In this document: in pieces, positions 33,314-44,770 of the stretch
Layout of the letters: each line of letters starts with the position of its first letter
Position numbering within the stretch: the first letter of the stretch is position 1
Assembly: GCA_030704615.1 (NCBI GenBank)
Contig: CM060733.1
Span: forward strand, 40,424,001 to 40,488,000
Direction: 5' to 3'
Origin: Takakia lepidozioides
Lineage: Eukaryota; Streptophyta; Takakiopsida; Takakiales; Takakiaceae
DNA: 64,000 bases
Made by a program: the position numbers and the translations under genes
Notes under the pieces: model-generated
Database searches by the model: none
Seen by the model: the letters and a program-made list of their open reading frames with translations, nothing else
Told to the model about the DNA's origin: nothing

Positions 33314-33400
33314 ATTGGGTCGGAGTGTAGATTGACAATGGAAGAAATTGCAGCTGTTGTGCATCAAACGTTAAATGTCATCCACTTCACACACTGCTGA
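33314..33400 (+). pseudogene. SMF: SMF pseudogene: last exon
   Basis: After the acceptor ...taagcacag, 29 in-phase codons (IGSECRLTMEEIAAVVHQTL and VIHFTHC) end at TGA 33398-33400. Both the phase and the sequence match the last exon expected after SFNVR. This exon itself is undamaged. Confidence 0.85.
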
Positions 33401-33919
33401 GTTTAGGAGCTTCGCAATATGCACTAGTATTAAGCTGAACCAATCATTGTACAGACATGTATAGCCATTCACGACTGTACAACATCACACAACAGTGCTA
33501 TATTTCCTTGTAGCTTGAATTTCCCGGACCTTATTAGTGTCAATTACAAAGGGTGATCAAGGCTCAGCTTCAATCTCGGTGATCAGCGCTTGAGTTTATG
33601 AGAAGTCTCAGAGAAGTCAACCGATGGTGCTTCAGTTTCGGAGCTGCCACCGCTAGGGTAGTTGGGATGCAACTTGCATTAGTTATTAGTTTTACCTTAA
33701 CTTTCTCTCGTAGATAGGTGTGACTTCGAGAAGTGCTGTTGATATAGTTAATAGAGGAGCTGCCTCTCACGGAGGTCTCACATATATATATTGTGTGTCC
33801 ATCTGGTCAGAATTCAGGCTTAGTGTTCATCTCAGAGAGCATTCTCTAAGTCTCTTATGTCTGTCTCAAGCAGTGTCCTCATTTTGTTTACTGTCAGCTT
33901 TCTAATACACCCTCCTCAA
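33401..33919. other. No gene; 3' flank of SMF and possibly 5' LTR of copia-3
   Basis: The stretch just before the copia-3 gag (about 33590-33919) has LTR-like position, but no second copy occurs after 51380 to confirm edges. No clear primer-binding site was found. Confidence 0.35.
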
Positions 33920-34395
33920 GATGGAGGACATAGAAAACTCACAAGTTATGGCCCACGCTACCGGTATGTAGACAAGTTTGCAGGAAAGGACTTCATGCTT
34001 TGGAAGTTCAAGATTGAGACAATGCTAAAAGCAAGGAGCTGCGGGGTCTGATTGATGGGAATGAAGTCAAGCCCAGTAGAACGGATGTTGCCGCGCTTAC
34101 TACCTACACCAAGAAGGAGAGTAGAGCTCTTAATCTCATTGTGCAAAGTCTTTCTGATAGTCAGTTGCTCACTGTGAGGAGAGAGACCACCGCAAAGGAA
34201 ATTTGCCCCGGAGGCTCTTGAAAGAAGATATGTTGACAAAGGTTTGACCAACCGATTGTTTTTGACAAGGAAGTTCTTCGATCTCATCGATGAGTCCAAC
34301 TCACACCAGGGAATCACTTAAATAAGTTGGGAGCCATGGCTGATGAGTTGGATGCTATCGGAGCACCCATTCCAGTAGACGTAAAGGTCATTGTA
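33920..34395 (+). pseudogene. Copia-3 gag, left part
   Basis: Reads VDKFAGKDFMLWKFKIETML, then after a frameshift near 34042 ELRGLIDGNEVKPSRTDVAA and ESRALNLIVQSLSDSQLLTV, then NKLGAMADELDAIGAPIPVD. This is the N-terminal gag domain of a Tnt1-like copia element. It stops at VKVIV (34395) where a LINE interrupts it, and it resumes at 49164. Confidence 0.85.
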
Positions 34396-34452
34396 TAGAG
34401 AGAGAAGACTTTGGCCGAAGCCGGCGTAACTAAGAGCCACTTCGCCTTGCCT

Positions 34453-36069
34453 CTACTGCCCCCTTTCGGGGGTGGGCCCTATATATATATATAGAAAGAG
34501 GGGGGTGTCCTGTGGGACACCCGGTGACTTTTGAGAATAGAGGAGATAGTGGTACCCCTGGGTACTCATGGGTACCCTGAGAGACCTAGGGGACATTTGA
34601 GGTGCCGGATTCCAATTGGCGTTTGTTGGTAATAATAGTTGTGAGTGAACGGAGTGCCATGGGATGGATTTCTTTGAAGCATTTGTAGATGGGTAGGATG
34701 GGAATTTGGAAATTATCGTGGATATCATTAATAATGACGTTATGGATGCCCCTCGGGTACCAGCGGTAATGACGGTTAACAGGTCAATTTTCCAGCCACG
34801 CCTTCGGATTGCGAGGATGAGCGGGGCATATTTTTGACGTTTTTCTAAAATTGAGTCGTTTGGGTAGCGATCATGGCAAAATGTGAATTCAAAATGGATG
34901 ATGAGTTGTGGGGATGGTGAAGTGGGAGGTAAAGTGTTGATGGGTAGGCCATGTACTAGGAGCATGTCCGGGCAAAGCCTAGCTGGGCATGATGGTACAT
35001 ATGCATGGTAGCAGCCATGGTGGCACGGTGTGGTCGGGTGGCCAACCTTGGTAGGTGTCTGCGTGCATGAGCGAGAACCATCGAGTTTCAGCACGTTTTT
35101 TAAAAAGCTTATGGAGGTGCTAGACTGCATGGTTATGTCGCATGATATGTAGGCCATGTATGATCGGGTGTGTACATTAGCTGAGGAGATGTGGCCAAGT
35201 GTCGCAAGCTTGGTGGGTGGTTGAACATAGCGGGTAGCATGGGGATGGGAATAAGTGTGGCCAAAGTGTATTCGTTGGTGGCCCATGGCGTACCTGAATT
35301 TGAGCGTTTGTAGGATTTGTGCGTCAGTAGTAGCTTTGGCTGGCCAGAAGTGATTTGAGAGTTTATGGTGTAAAATATCAGATTGAGTCCATTTTTGGAT
35401 GTGTATTTTGGTATGGCTGATGGAGGCGGCAGCTTGTTTGTCTGCTTCTTTGGTCAGAGTGGTTAGAAGGTTGCGGACTGGCCTAGGTGCAGGGGGTCTG
35501 GGACTGGGGGTATGAACCAAAAGAGATGGGTGTGAACGATGTGGATCATAGGGTCGTTCGTTGGTACTACTAAGGGTTGGGAGGTGCCGAGTTGAGCGAG
35601 CTATAGGTCTGCTTCCTTATTTCCATGAATACCAGTGTGTAAGCAGACTTTGTGTAAATGGACTGGGTGGTTTATGGAGGTGGCTTTTTGAAACAATGGC
35701 GGCAATAAGGTTACGGTCGGGGTGATGGTGGTGGGAGACGTGGTTTCAGATAAGATATAGGGAGGTGAGGCTGTCAGTGAAGATATAGTATGGGGGGGGG
35801 GGGGGAGCATCAAGCAGGGAGAGAGCGTCGTGGATGGCCATAAGTTCTGCTCTTAGGATGGTGGCAGGGCCAGGGAGCCGGAGGGCAACACCCTGACCGT
35901 TGATGGCGACGTGGTAAATTTTGTATCATGCATTATGGTTGGTGAGAGATCCATCAGTGTAGTGTGAGTTTGCTGGGGGATACTTGAGGGTGGTGTTTTG
36001 TTGATATATTGAAGGAATGGGGGGAGGAGGTGATGTTGAGATTTCTTGGGGGGGACGCGGTTGCGCCAT
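34453..36069 (-). pseudogene. LINE-C RNase H and C-terminal region
   Basis: Minus-strand reading gives an RNase H domain with its catalytic acidic residues visible: HYTDGS near 35960, RAELMAIHDALS near 35850, IFTDSLTS near 35780 and HTGIHGNKEADL near 35620. Then follows a 355-codon open region (35520-34453) of the C-terminal domain. A stop after NHNA and a frameshift near 35600 interrupt it. RNase H after the reverse transcriptase is typical of some plant, algal and fungal LINE clades. Confidence 0.8.
35790..35806. repeat. Poly-G run in LINE-C
   Basis: A run of about 15 G (poly-C on the coding strand) inside the RNase H region. Confidence 0.7.
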
Positions 36070-36102
36070 CACTACTACAGATTAACGTTTTTATGACTAT
36101 GG
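36070..36102 (+). repeat. CACTA-1 left terminal inverted repeat
   Basis: Starts CACTACTACAGATTAACG and matches the reverse complement of 48274-48306 at 32 of 33 positions. Confidence 0.95.
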
Positions 36103-36165
36103 GTGATATAAACCTTGGTAATCATGACTATATATGTGACTACGAAGTGATGAAACCCATTGACC

Positions 36166-37085
36166 TGTAAGAGGGCATGTACAAGACACTTGCAAAGTTT
36201 CAAATCAATTTAAAATCATTTGGTAGGGGGACGATTGGTTCACCCTTTAAACCATTTTAGATTGATGTCATACTTCTCAAAGACGTGTAAGAGGGCATGT
36301 AGAAGACACTTGCAAAGTTTCGGAGCAATAAAATATCATTTCATCGGGGAAGTTTCCGTTCACCCTTTCATCCAATTTTGAATTGAACTGGATTTTTACT
36401 AAATATGATTTAGATGGCATAGGATTGTGGGGCGCAATGAGTGTGGGCGCAATGATTTATTTTTTGGCTTGATTTTGTTCTGTGAGTTGAACCCTCACAC
36501 CACCACATCCTTGCCAAAAAATGTACCAAAGAAAAATATTTGGAAAAAAAACGTTCATCCTTTGCTCTATGCTCACTATTGCAAAACTCTCTATGAAGAG
36601 TGCATGAAGTTGACGATAACTTCACCTTGGAGTGCAAATGAGGGAATAAAATATGTTTTGGATGCAGACGATGTCTGTTTATGCTGATATTTTGCATACA
36701 ACTCTTCATGTTGTTATCAAGCATATGGCTTCAGAATGGAATTAAAAACAATTCATGTGCAGGCGAAAGGTTGTTTCTCCTTATGAATTTGAATAACCGA
36801 TTCAAACAACTTTGGTCCATATGTGCTTAAGTACGTACAAATCACGTACACAAAGTTCCAACGAAGAAATAATCATTTCCCCCCCGAACGACTCGTTAAA
36901 CGTTTCAACCAAATTTCAATCATGAATTATTTAGTAGGGGAACTATTGGTTCACCCTTAGAACCATTTTAGATTGACCTCATACTTGTCCGGTAACTTAA
37001 AGAGGGCATGTACAACACACTCCCAAAGTTTCAAATCAATCTAAAATCATTTGGCAGGGAAACGATTGGTTCACCCATTGACCCG
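36166..37085. repeat. CACTA-1 left subterminal 120 bp repeats, split by about 0.5 kb
   Basis: Units starting at 'gagggcatgt' lie at 36171 and 36291 (period 120 bp). A further partial pair lies at about 36900-37085. Each contains 'ggttcaccctt' and 'tttagattga'. A unique stretch (about 36400-36895) separates the two pairs and may be a small insertion. Confidence 0.75.
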
Positions 37086-37246
37086 GTGTACACTGTCACT
37101 CTTCAAGATTCGTGAGTGTGGTGCTTGATTATCCCATATGATGGACCCAGGTGCCATGGCCAAGTAACAAACCATTAAAACATTATGGTACGAGACAAAC
37201 ACAATTGAAAACAACATTTATTCAAACATGATGTAGCGTCAGAGGT

Positions 37247-38983
37247 CTATAAGTTTCTATCCATCCTCCAGCAATTTTTGGGCTCAGGCCAATTGAATAG
37301 CCCCGTCATGGAACGCTTCATAACATTTTCTAGTTTGTACCGCAACTCTACTGTGTCTACACACAAGTTTTCCAAAGCGGAAGCAAAACAGGTTCCAGTA
37401 GACATATCGTTGAACAGGCTTGCATCGAACGTGTTACCCCCATTTATTGCTTGGGCTATCTTCCCAATTGCAAAGGTCTCTGATGACACGGTTAGAGGGG
37501 GCCTACGAGGTGTGCCATCTAACTGGTTGTTGGCTACATTATGAACAATTGCAATTTCAGGTGCAATCCACCATCTATGTGCGAGAGTCTTTATCATCTT
37601 GACTCTGCTCTCGAAAATGTACAACATGGTTTTTGGGTCATCCGTCGTGGAGGCCATCCCCCAATCGTATACCCCGATGTACACATCTTCAGACCCTTGT
37701 GGAAAATACAACAAGATGTTGTCGGGGGACATGTCGTTGTGCAAGAGGTGGTGATCATGGACGTTGAGCATGATGTGCAAAAGCGCCCATGTTAATTGGG
37801 TGCGATTCTGTCGGAATCGAACCAGTCGGTTGACCTCCTGCATTTCCTGCTCCGTCCCCCGTTGCTCTATTAACTCCCTGTTATCCCGATCATTCCCCCA
37901 TTTCCTGTCAATACTCAACCATGATCGTATGGTCCCCCCATTCCACCAATGTGTGTTACCTTCATTTCGACGTGGATGCAACGCAAAATACTTTATGATG
38001 CCGAAATGATGGAACTTTACAGCCAACGCCTCATTGTTATGTTGGACTTTGGCAAGCTCAGCATTTGTTTCCCTGGGCGTTTTCCCTGCTAGCTCCCAAG
38101 ATGGAGGAATGAATTGATCCCCAATAATTCTAACCCTCCGAATTGTACCATACCCTCCCTGATTGGGCGCGTCGAGTTGTTGTACCTGTGCGTTTGTGGA
38201 TATGTATATCACGTTCAATGCCGCATCCGCGGACGAGGACCCTGCCTTCCATGGGAGTGGTTTTGTACGTCATTTGGCGTGGGTCTTTGCCATGTCAGAC
38301 CACCAATCCACAAGCACAAACAACCCCTCCTCCGAAGTTGACATGCGACCTTCAGCTACAAGTGTTCTCGTAACAAACTTGTCCATGGTTTGCCTCAGAT
38401 TCCATGTGGCATCATGGGCCCAGTCCTCCATCCATTTCGTGAATTGGAACTTCGTCCTGTCCTCCTCCCATTCATCCCCGGCCAAAGCCTCCCTCATTCT
38501 CATCCCCATATTGTGCTGGAATCTAAGGAACCCCTCATTCCCATGTCGGACATACAAAAGATTCAAACGCATTATGTCATTGTCCTTCAAATAATCCAGC
38601 ACTACTTGCTTCACCACCTTCGCGGCCTCTGCGCTTGGATAGTTTTTTTTGTTGACTTGACTATCATGTTCATGTGCATGTTTATGCTTCCTACCTTTAT
38701 GCCCACTTCCCAAAGAACCCCCTAACATTGCGTTCGAAGCAACGTTTCCGGACATGATGAAAGTACTCTGCGGAATAGACGCGGCTTCGTAACGGAAAAC
38801 TAAACCCAGACTATTGATAACCTTATATACTAGCAGACCAATTTCCTCACCCTCTGCTGGTATAGTACCCAAAGCAAACTCTCCCACGGTCCCAGGAAAA
38901 AAAGGCAAAAACTCATCCCCCACACAAATCCATTTTCTCTCCCCCGCCACGCTCAGTCCTGGCCACCGAAGTTCAAACTCCAA
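37247..38983 (-). pseudogene. Protein-kinase-like gene captured in CACTA-1 (one in-frame stop)
   Basis: One minus-strand frame runs from ATG 38983 to 37247 (579 codons) with a single TGA at 38272-38270. The N-terminal 238 residues have no family I recognise, with a His/Lys-rich patch (GHKGRKHKHAHEHD). The C-terminal part is a kinase fold: Gly loop NQGGYGTIRRVR, the VAIK-like ALAVKFH, catalytic loop HNDMSPDNILLYF, DWG in place of DFG, and a later APEIA. The catalytic Lys, Asp and Asn are all present. Neither TNP2 nor TNPA normally has such a domain, so it is cargo. Beyond the single stop the reading frame is preserved, suggesting recent capture or selection. An unrecognised intron could also remove the stop. 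Confidence 0.75.
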
Positions 38984-39067
38984 GAAGCCTCAGAACCGCA
39001 CTCACAGAGAGGGAAAAAAGTGGGTTGGGAATGAGGGGTAGGCCCTTATATACTGCTTGGAGAGGCC

Positions 39068-39546
39068 TGGCGTGCGACCGCCTCTGCTGCCCATTCACGC
39101 CTCGCCACGTGTTCAGGGAGCGGTCGCACCTAATAACAAAATAATAATAATCTGTGACCACCACCGGCTGGTGGTCGCACCCATTTAAAAAATAATTAAA
39201 AATATGCGACCATCCCCTGCTGGTAGTCGCACCTATTTAAAAAATAATTAAAAATGTGCGACCATCCCCTGCTGGTGGTCGCACCTATTTAAAAAAAATG
39301 GAAAAGTTGTGACCACCACATGCTAGTGGTCGCACCCAATTTAAAAAAAAGAAAAAAATGTGCGACCACCCTCTGCTTGTGGTCGCACCTATTAAAAAAA
39401 ATGAAAATGCTGCGACCACCACCTGCTGGTGGTCGCACCCATTTAAAAAATAAGAAAAAATGTGCGACCACCCCCTTCTGGTGGTCGCACCTATTTTTAA
39501 AAAAATAAAAATTTGTCCGACCAACCTTTGCTGACGGTCGCATGAT
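39068..39546. repeat. Array of eight hairpin repeats in CACTA-1
   Basis: About eight units of roughly 55 bp lie in tandem from 39157. Each is a palindrome of the form GCGACCACC - CCTGCT - GGTGGTCGC followed by an A/T-rich spacer (ATTTAAAAAATAA...). A diverged pair (gcgaccgcc ... agcggtcgc) precedes them at about 39068. A G+C-rich stretch of GACGTGACG inverted repeats follows at about 39687-39768. It lies between the kinase-like gene and TNP2. Confidence 0.9.
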
Positions 39547-39844
39547 TGACAATATAAATCATAATATATGAATTTTACAGATAATTAAAGAAGTCCACGT
39601 AATGAGGCCACATCGGTTGCCACGTCGGTTCTTATAGTAAATAGTCAATAGTAAAGTAAAAAAATAAACATATTTATGTACAGTAACGTCGGTTTAGGAC
39701 ATGACGTGACGCACGTCTGTCGTTGACGTCGGACGTGACGCTGACGCGTCAACGCCACGTCACGTCCAAATTTGCAACTAGGAGCTAGAGAGGGGGTGGG
39801 GAGCAAGCCAACTGATGTTCCACTGGGATGGTCTTACAGGTCTC

Positions 39845-41851
39845 TCAACAATCTAACCACTCAATGGAGACAGCAGATGCGAGCAATTCAGAATGGTAGA
39901 AGGGGTGAAGATGCATAGGGCCAAGTTTATAGGATATTGCTATGCATGCCACCCCGTCTACAACTCTACAAAGGGGCAAAGAATTGACAGGATCAAAGCG
40001 TGAATTGTGGTGCATGAACACATGGTAATCATGTGATTTCATGCCGGATAGTTTTTTCTTTACCACGTGTTTTTTGAAAGCTGATGCGTATCTGTGGGTA
40101 CTTTAAGGTTTCGCACAGTATCCAATAAAACTTTCAACTCAGCTTCAGTTAGAACATAAGGAGCAGGAGGCATGATTAACGTATCTGCCCTGTCTGGATG
40201 TCGATGCAACCACAATGATGGATGCAGCCCAAGTAATTGAAGATCAGGCCGAACCTTCAATGTATCTTTCTCCCCAAAAACAGTCTTAATGCTATTTTCT
40301 GCAAAGTTCTTCTCGCAATGCATAGCATCAAACGTATGTTGTATGAGGAGGCCCTCCCAGTAAGGCAAGGCATATAAGATTGATAATTGCTTCACTCCGT
40401 GAGATTTAGAAGGGTTTGATGGCGAAACTGGTTTCCCCCCTGCTGCTATCCATGCAATCAGGTCAATTGCACGTTTCTTTATTTGTGTTCCCGTCTGCGT
40501 TTGTGGAGCCACTCTATGCTCAACAACACCATTCAACAACCTTGATCTTGTATACGGATGGTTGTGGGCAAGAAATCTCCGATGGCCCAGGAACACAGTC
40601 TTCGAACATGCATGTAAATGCTGTGAATCCACCTCGGGTCCACAGGCTGGACAACCAGCATAACCTTAGGGTAACCTGACCCGCGAGCAAGCCATATGCA
40701 GGGTAATCATGGATTGACCATAGCAGCAATGCCCGTAGCAAGAATTGGCGTTGTTGGAGAGCTTGGGAAACATCATAAGCTATGATGCCTCTCCACAATT
40801 CTTGTAGCTCCTCTACTAGGGGCATCAAATACACATCAATGTTCGCAGATGTAACAGACTCCTTTCCAGGAATAAGGAGTGCTATCATGACGAAAAACTA
40901 TTTTGTCATCAACCATGGAGGCAAATTATAGTTGACCAACAGGATGGGCCATGTGCTCCAACTCGTGGATTGAGCACTGTATGGATTTACTCCATCTAAG
41001 GCTAATCCAAATCGTACATTTCGTGGTTCTGAAGCAAAATCCGCAAATGTGGAGTCAACGTGGGCCCAGGCTTTGCTATCAGCTGGATGTCGAACCAATC
41101 CATCCTGACTCTTATGTCTGAAGTGCCATGTCATAAGGTGCGCGATTGATTTGCATCGATACATGCGTTTCAACCTTGGGATGACAAGGAAATGTCGTAG
41201 TATTTTTCTGGGTACAGTCCCACGACCAGGAATGTAACGCGACGTCTTGCACTCCGGGCAAAAATCTGTTTTTTCATTCTCCCCACGGAAGAGTACACAG
41301 CCTTTCTCGCAGGCATGGATCTAGGTGTACTACAATCCCATCTTCGCAATCATAGTTCTAGCTTCATAATTAGTTTTCGGCAGAGAATTTTGTTTCGGCA
41401 AAAAACTGTTGCGCAACAATCCAAGAAGCTCATCCACAAAGCCATTGGGACACTTGTGGGTGGTGCACAAGTTAAACAAGTGCAAAGTAGCTTCAAATCG
41501 GCTGATCGAGCTCCCTTCGTAGAGTTTACACTGAGATTGTTGAAATAGCGTATCGTAGTTGGGGTCAACTCCGTGACTCAGGTTTGGGCCATTCTCTGCA
41601 TTCTCTGCATTGTCCATGGATCTTTCCTCGTTGGGGCTGTCTTCAGCCCGAGTTCCACCATTAATCGGATCCTCCCTGTTTGCATCCGCAAACTCAAAAG
41701 CTTCCTGCAATGCTCGTTGAATTTCTGCCTCCACACCACCTTCATGATCCGTATTGTTCTCCCTTTGATTAGGCACCTGCCCAAACTCAGCCCGATCCTC
41801 ATCGTCATCAGAATCAGTATGTCCCTGCATCCCGTGTTTCCCACGGTTCAT
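39845..41851 (-). pseudogene. CACTA-1 TNP2 transposase (broken)
   Basis: Minus-strand reading follows the TNP2 order. An acidic start (ATG 41851) leads to LFNLCTTHKCPNGFVDELLG and LPKTNYEARTMIAKMGL. The zinc-binding stretch follows: HACEKGCVLFRGENEK, then CPECKTSRYIPG. Then come KRMYRCKSIAHLMTWH, LVRHPADSKAWAH, NVRFGLALDGVNPY, STWPILLVNYNLPPW, NIDVYLMPLVEELQELW, FLGHRRFLAHNHPY, LPYWEGLLIQHTFDAMHCEK and KLSGMKSHDYHVFM. In-frame stops occur near 41325 and 40895. Frameshifts lie near 40675 and 40060. No full DDE domain can be made. TNP2 is the catalytic transposase of CACTA elements. Confidence 0.92.
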
Positions 41852-42336
41852 TCACAGTATATGTAGATTATGACATGTGGACAAATGTAGTCCAAGGTTG
41901 TCATTGCTCCTCTCACTGAGTACGAGAAGCTACGTGAGGCTAACATTGCCATCGTGAAGGATGCCACGACGCAGTTGAAGCAGGACTTCGAAAGGTAAGG
42001 ATCGAACAGTTCAGTGACCCAATCCTTTGACAATGCATGCATGGCTAACAGTGTGATCTCTTTCCATTTGCACGGTAGATGAGGTGTGATCGAGAGGCAG
42101 CGTTGTTGGTGTGAATGTAGAAAAGGCTTGAAAAGTGCAAGTTGAGTGTAGTTTAGGGTATAGGAGTGCATTCATAGCAGTAGGCGGGAGTGAACCGCAT
42201 TTGACGGGCAGCCATTGGGACAGCGGTAAGGCACTTCATCGTTTTCTAGCTCCTTTATAAACATTAGGGTATGAGCTGCATTTGTCTTGTGTTAGTCGTT
42301 TAAGAGGGGAGATAGTCAAGTAACCTGTGGGCCGCA

Positions 42337-44343
42337 ATGGAAGTATTTTTGCAGGATTATGGGTGTGAAACCACGTCGGAAGGCACGGTCTCGTGGAGCT
42401 CCTATCAAAGGTCCGGCAAGACGAAGTGCCCGACTCGTCACCATGACTCGTACAACTGCCAGCCCAAAGTAATTTTTGACATAGACGACGACGATCCTTA
42501 TCTCTCACCACAAAAGGTCGTAGTACAGGAAGGGACTGGGGATTCAGCCGACTCCATGTCGGAGGACGCAGATGCAGGCACAGTGGCGCACGTAGGGAAA
42601 AAACGTGGTGCAGGCACACCGTCTCCATCTGTGAGTGCATTTTATGGGCATATTTGTAGTCTCTCACCACTTATTCCGAAGGTGAGCACAACCTCATGAG
42701 TGGTGAATAGTATCATGCGGACTTCATTAGGGGCCATGATCCGGGGAGGGATTGTCTAAATACTTGGCAGATTTAATTGCGTGTCAATATTCTTCTTCTT
42801 TCTGTTCTGTCTCTTCCGTGCTTTGTAGGTTTGTCCCTCTTTTGCATGTTTGGTTTCGAATGGGGTGTGCTGTCATAAGCACATTCTCTGTCTAGATTCA
42901 GCTTGTGCATTTAAGTCTGTCCATTTTCTGAGTGGAGGAGTTGCACCATTGCCCATGTGCATGTGGCCCCCATATATTTCCATAGCACTATTTACAACTT
43001 TGTAAGCAGTAGGTCTTGTATGTTGAGCACATTCCATCTTTTCCCATAACTTTTAGGTATGCCCCTCCCTACTGCATGTTTGGTATGGATTTCAGGCAAA
43101 ACCCATACATAAAAGGGGTCGGAAAAGTCTTGGGCGCACATCATTGAAGCCAATCCAATTTGGCCGATTTTCTAGCCAAGATCTGTCCGATTTTTGGGTA
43201 TTAATCAGACCTGTACAAATCATGCGTACTGTTTATACTTTATGACACCTTTATGTCATGATATGGTGTGGTCCTTGTAGTTGGATTTACTTGGCATTGT
43301 GTTTCATGTATGGAAACCCAGGGCAAGCAAAACAGAAGCAGAAAAATGCCACAGGAGTCGGCCCTCAGTCCCCCCAGGTTTTCCATACTTAGCCACCAGT
43401 ACCAGGCTCTCAATATCGCTCCATGCCTAAGTACCCGGCTCCCAACCAGCATCCACCCACTGGCAATGTGGAGGGTCAGTACGCAACGGCCCCCCAACAC
43501 AATTATGCAGCTAGCCATTATGGCCCTTATGCTCCTCCTCCATATCGCCCACCTCCTCCTCCTTATGGAGGTGGCAGGCCACCTAAATATCCTCCGCCGT
43601 ATGCAGAGGTCCCATATGACCACTATGGATCCTCGAGTGGTTCCCAACCACCATGGCCACCGATGGGTAGCTGGCCGAATCAACCCTTCAACGTTCCCGC
43701 ACAGGTGCCAGCGGTTCAACCTGCAGGGGATGTGGTTCAATCAAAGGCTGACAGAACCAATGCCTTGAGACGAGCAAATTATGTTGTGAAGGCCGCGGCA
43801 TACAAAGTGAAGGAAGAAAGAGAGGTAGAAGGTCTTCCTGCAACTGTAGTTGTTGTGAACAAGGCAGGAAAACCAGTTGGTCAAACGAGGAATGTTTGGC
43901 ATGCGGCCCTCAAAGGTCACGTTCATCGTATCTGTGATCCTTCTATAGCCATCAACTATCAGCCTGATGAGATCATTGAAGAGCTCAAAGAAATCCTGGC
44001 CAAGCTATTTGAATATGTCACACGTGGCTTGGATGATATTGCGTTGCAAAATACAATAGGAACAATTATGAAGTCCCGACGACATGACTTGCACAAGGAA
44101 TGGCAGAAAGGTGGGGGGGAACCCATGGACGTGTCTGATGAGCATTGGAAGAGCCTCACCTCCTACTGGAGTACCGAACAGCACTCCAAAGTGCAGACCC
44201 ACTTGAAGACAGCAAATGCCTGCATTCAAAATCACACCAAAACGGGCCAGGGAGGGAAGGACAGCATGGAGGCACGCTTAGTAAGAACCCTCATGAGCTT
44301 TCTCATTGTACTCCTCTCAATTTCTATGAATGCCAGTCTTTAA
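42337..44343 (+). pseudogene. CACTA-1 TNPA-like accessory protein, N-terminal and central part
   Basis: It is divergent from TNP2 across a spacer of about 0.5 kb. Segment 42337-42699 has a basic start in one frame (GVKPRRKARSRGAPIKGPAR) and an acidic stretch in another (VIFDIDDDDPYLSPQK). Segment 43423-44343 is Pro/Tyr-rich (HYGPYAPPPYRPPPPPYGGG), followed by a charged domain with KAGKPVGQTRNVWHAALKGH, ARL-type helices and EWQKGGGEPMDVSDEHWKSL. This order resembles plant TNPA/Ptta proteins, which bind subterminal repeats. An in-frame TAG before 43423 and the frame change between segments indicate introns or decay. Confidence 0.6.
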
Positions 44344-44649
44344 AGAGAAACCGGGTGCCCCCCTACGTTGGCTGACATACAAGAATACTTTGTCTCAAGG
44401 ATATCAGCTGGGAGCGATAGGCGGGTAAGTGAGACTCAACAACCATGTGCTCTCAATACATGTGTGCCCTGTGTATTATAGCACGTCTGGTTGCTCAAGT
44501 TCTCAGTGAACGATCTAAGTGTTGAAAGAATGTACTCATAAGAGTGCCAGTGTGTTGATTGACAAAACTGAGTTTGGTACCTCTAACCACTTCCTGGTTT
44601 GGACTGAGATCTGTTGGGTTTGGGTTTGTTGATTTTCACTATAAGCCAA

Positions 44650-44770
44650 CATTGTATCCCTAGGACGGCCCTGTCTGGCCAGGTCTAAGTCCATCAAGAG
44701 GTTTAGTAGAGGGTTAAACACATTTTACTTCAAAAGTTGCTGGGTGTGATCATTGTATCCCTAGGACTGC
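44650..44770. repeat. 17 bp direct repeat about 100 bp apart
   Basis: CATTGTATCCCTAGGAC occurs near 44650 and again near 44753, bracketing about 85 bp. It could be a target duplication of a small insert or a remnant of a local duplication. Confidence 0.5.

Larger units (their letters stand above)
26807..33400 (+). pseudogene. SMF: SMF-class (SPCH/MUTE/FAMA-type) stomatal bHLH transcription factor gene, destroyed
   Basis: Members of this family control stomatal lineage divisions and guard-cell fate as nuclear bHLH factors. Pieces in gene order are: a Ser-rich region and KRKRIRA (26807-27010); the basic region and helix 1, [20 protein letters not shown] then LMPGSYVQK (27046-27144); helix 2 split into GDQASII (now inverted at 29478-29458) and GAIEFVKELERLLQ (from 32681); a linker KRRRSYRELNNVSG; the C-terminal domain VADVEVKVVGSDALVKIMSQ (32948-) and TTVEHTVLHSFNVR with a GTAAGT donor at 33112; and a last exon 33314-33400 (IGSECRLTMEEIAAVVHQTL) ending TGA. 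Frameshifts lie near 27010, 32740, 32937 and 33067. There is no GT donor after helix 1. A copia element and an inversion split the dimerisation domain. It is clearly non-functional. Confidence 0.88.

Noticed and set aside
33940-33965. 'gttatggcccacgctaccg' as a half-tRNA primer site for copia-3
   Set aside because: Two deletions are needed to match tRNA-iMet, and it lies at the start of gag coding, not between an LTR and gag as in copia-1 and copia-2.
39068-39546. Hairpin array as a CRISPR
   Set aside because: The units are palindromes with A/T spacers nearly identical to each other, in a plant transposon; spacers are not unique.
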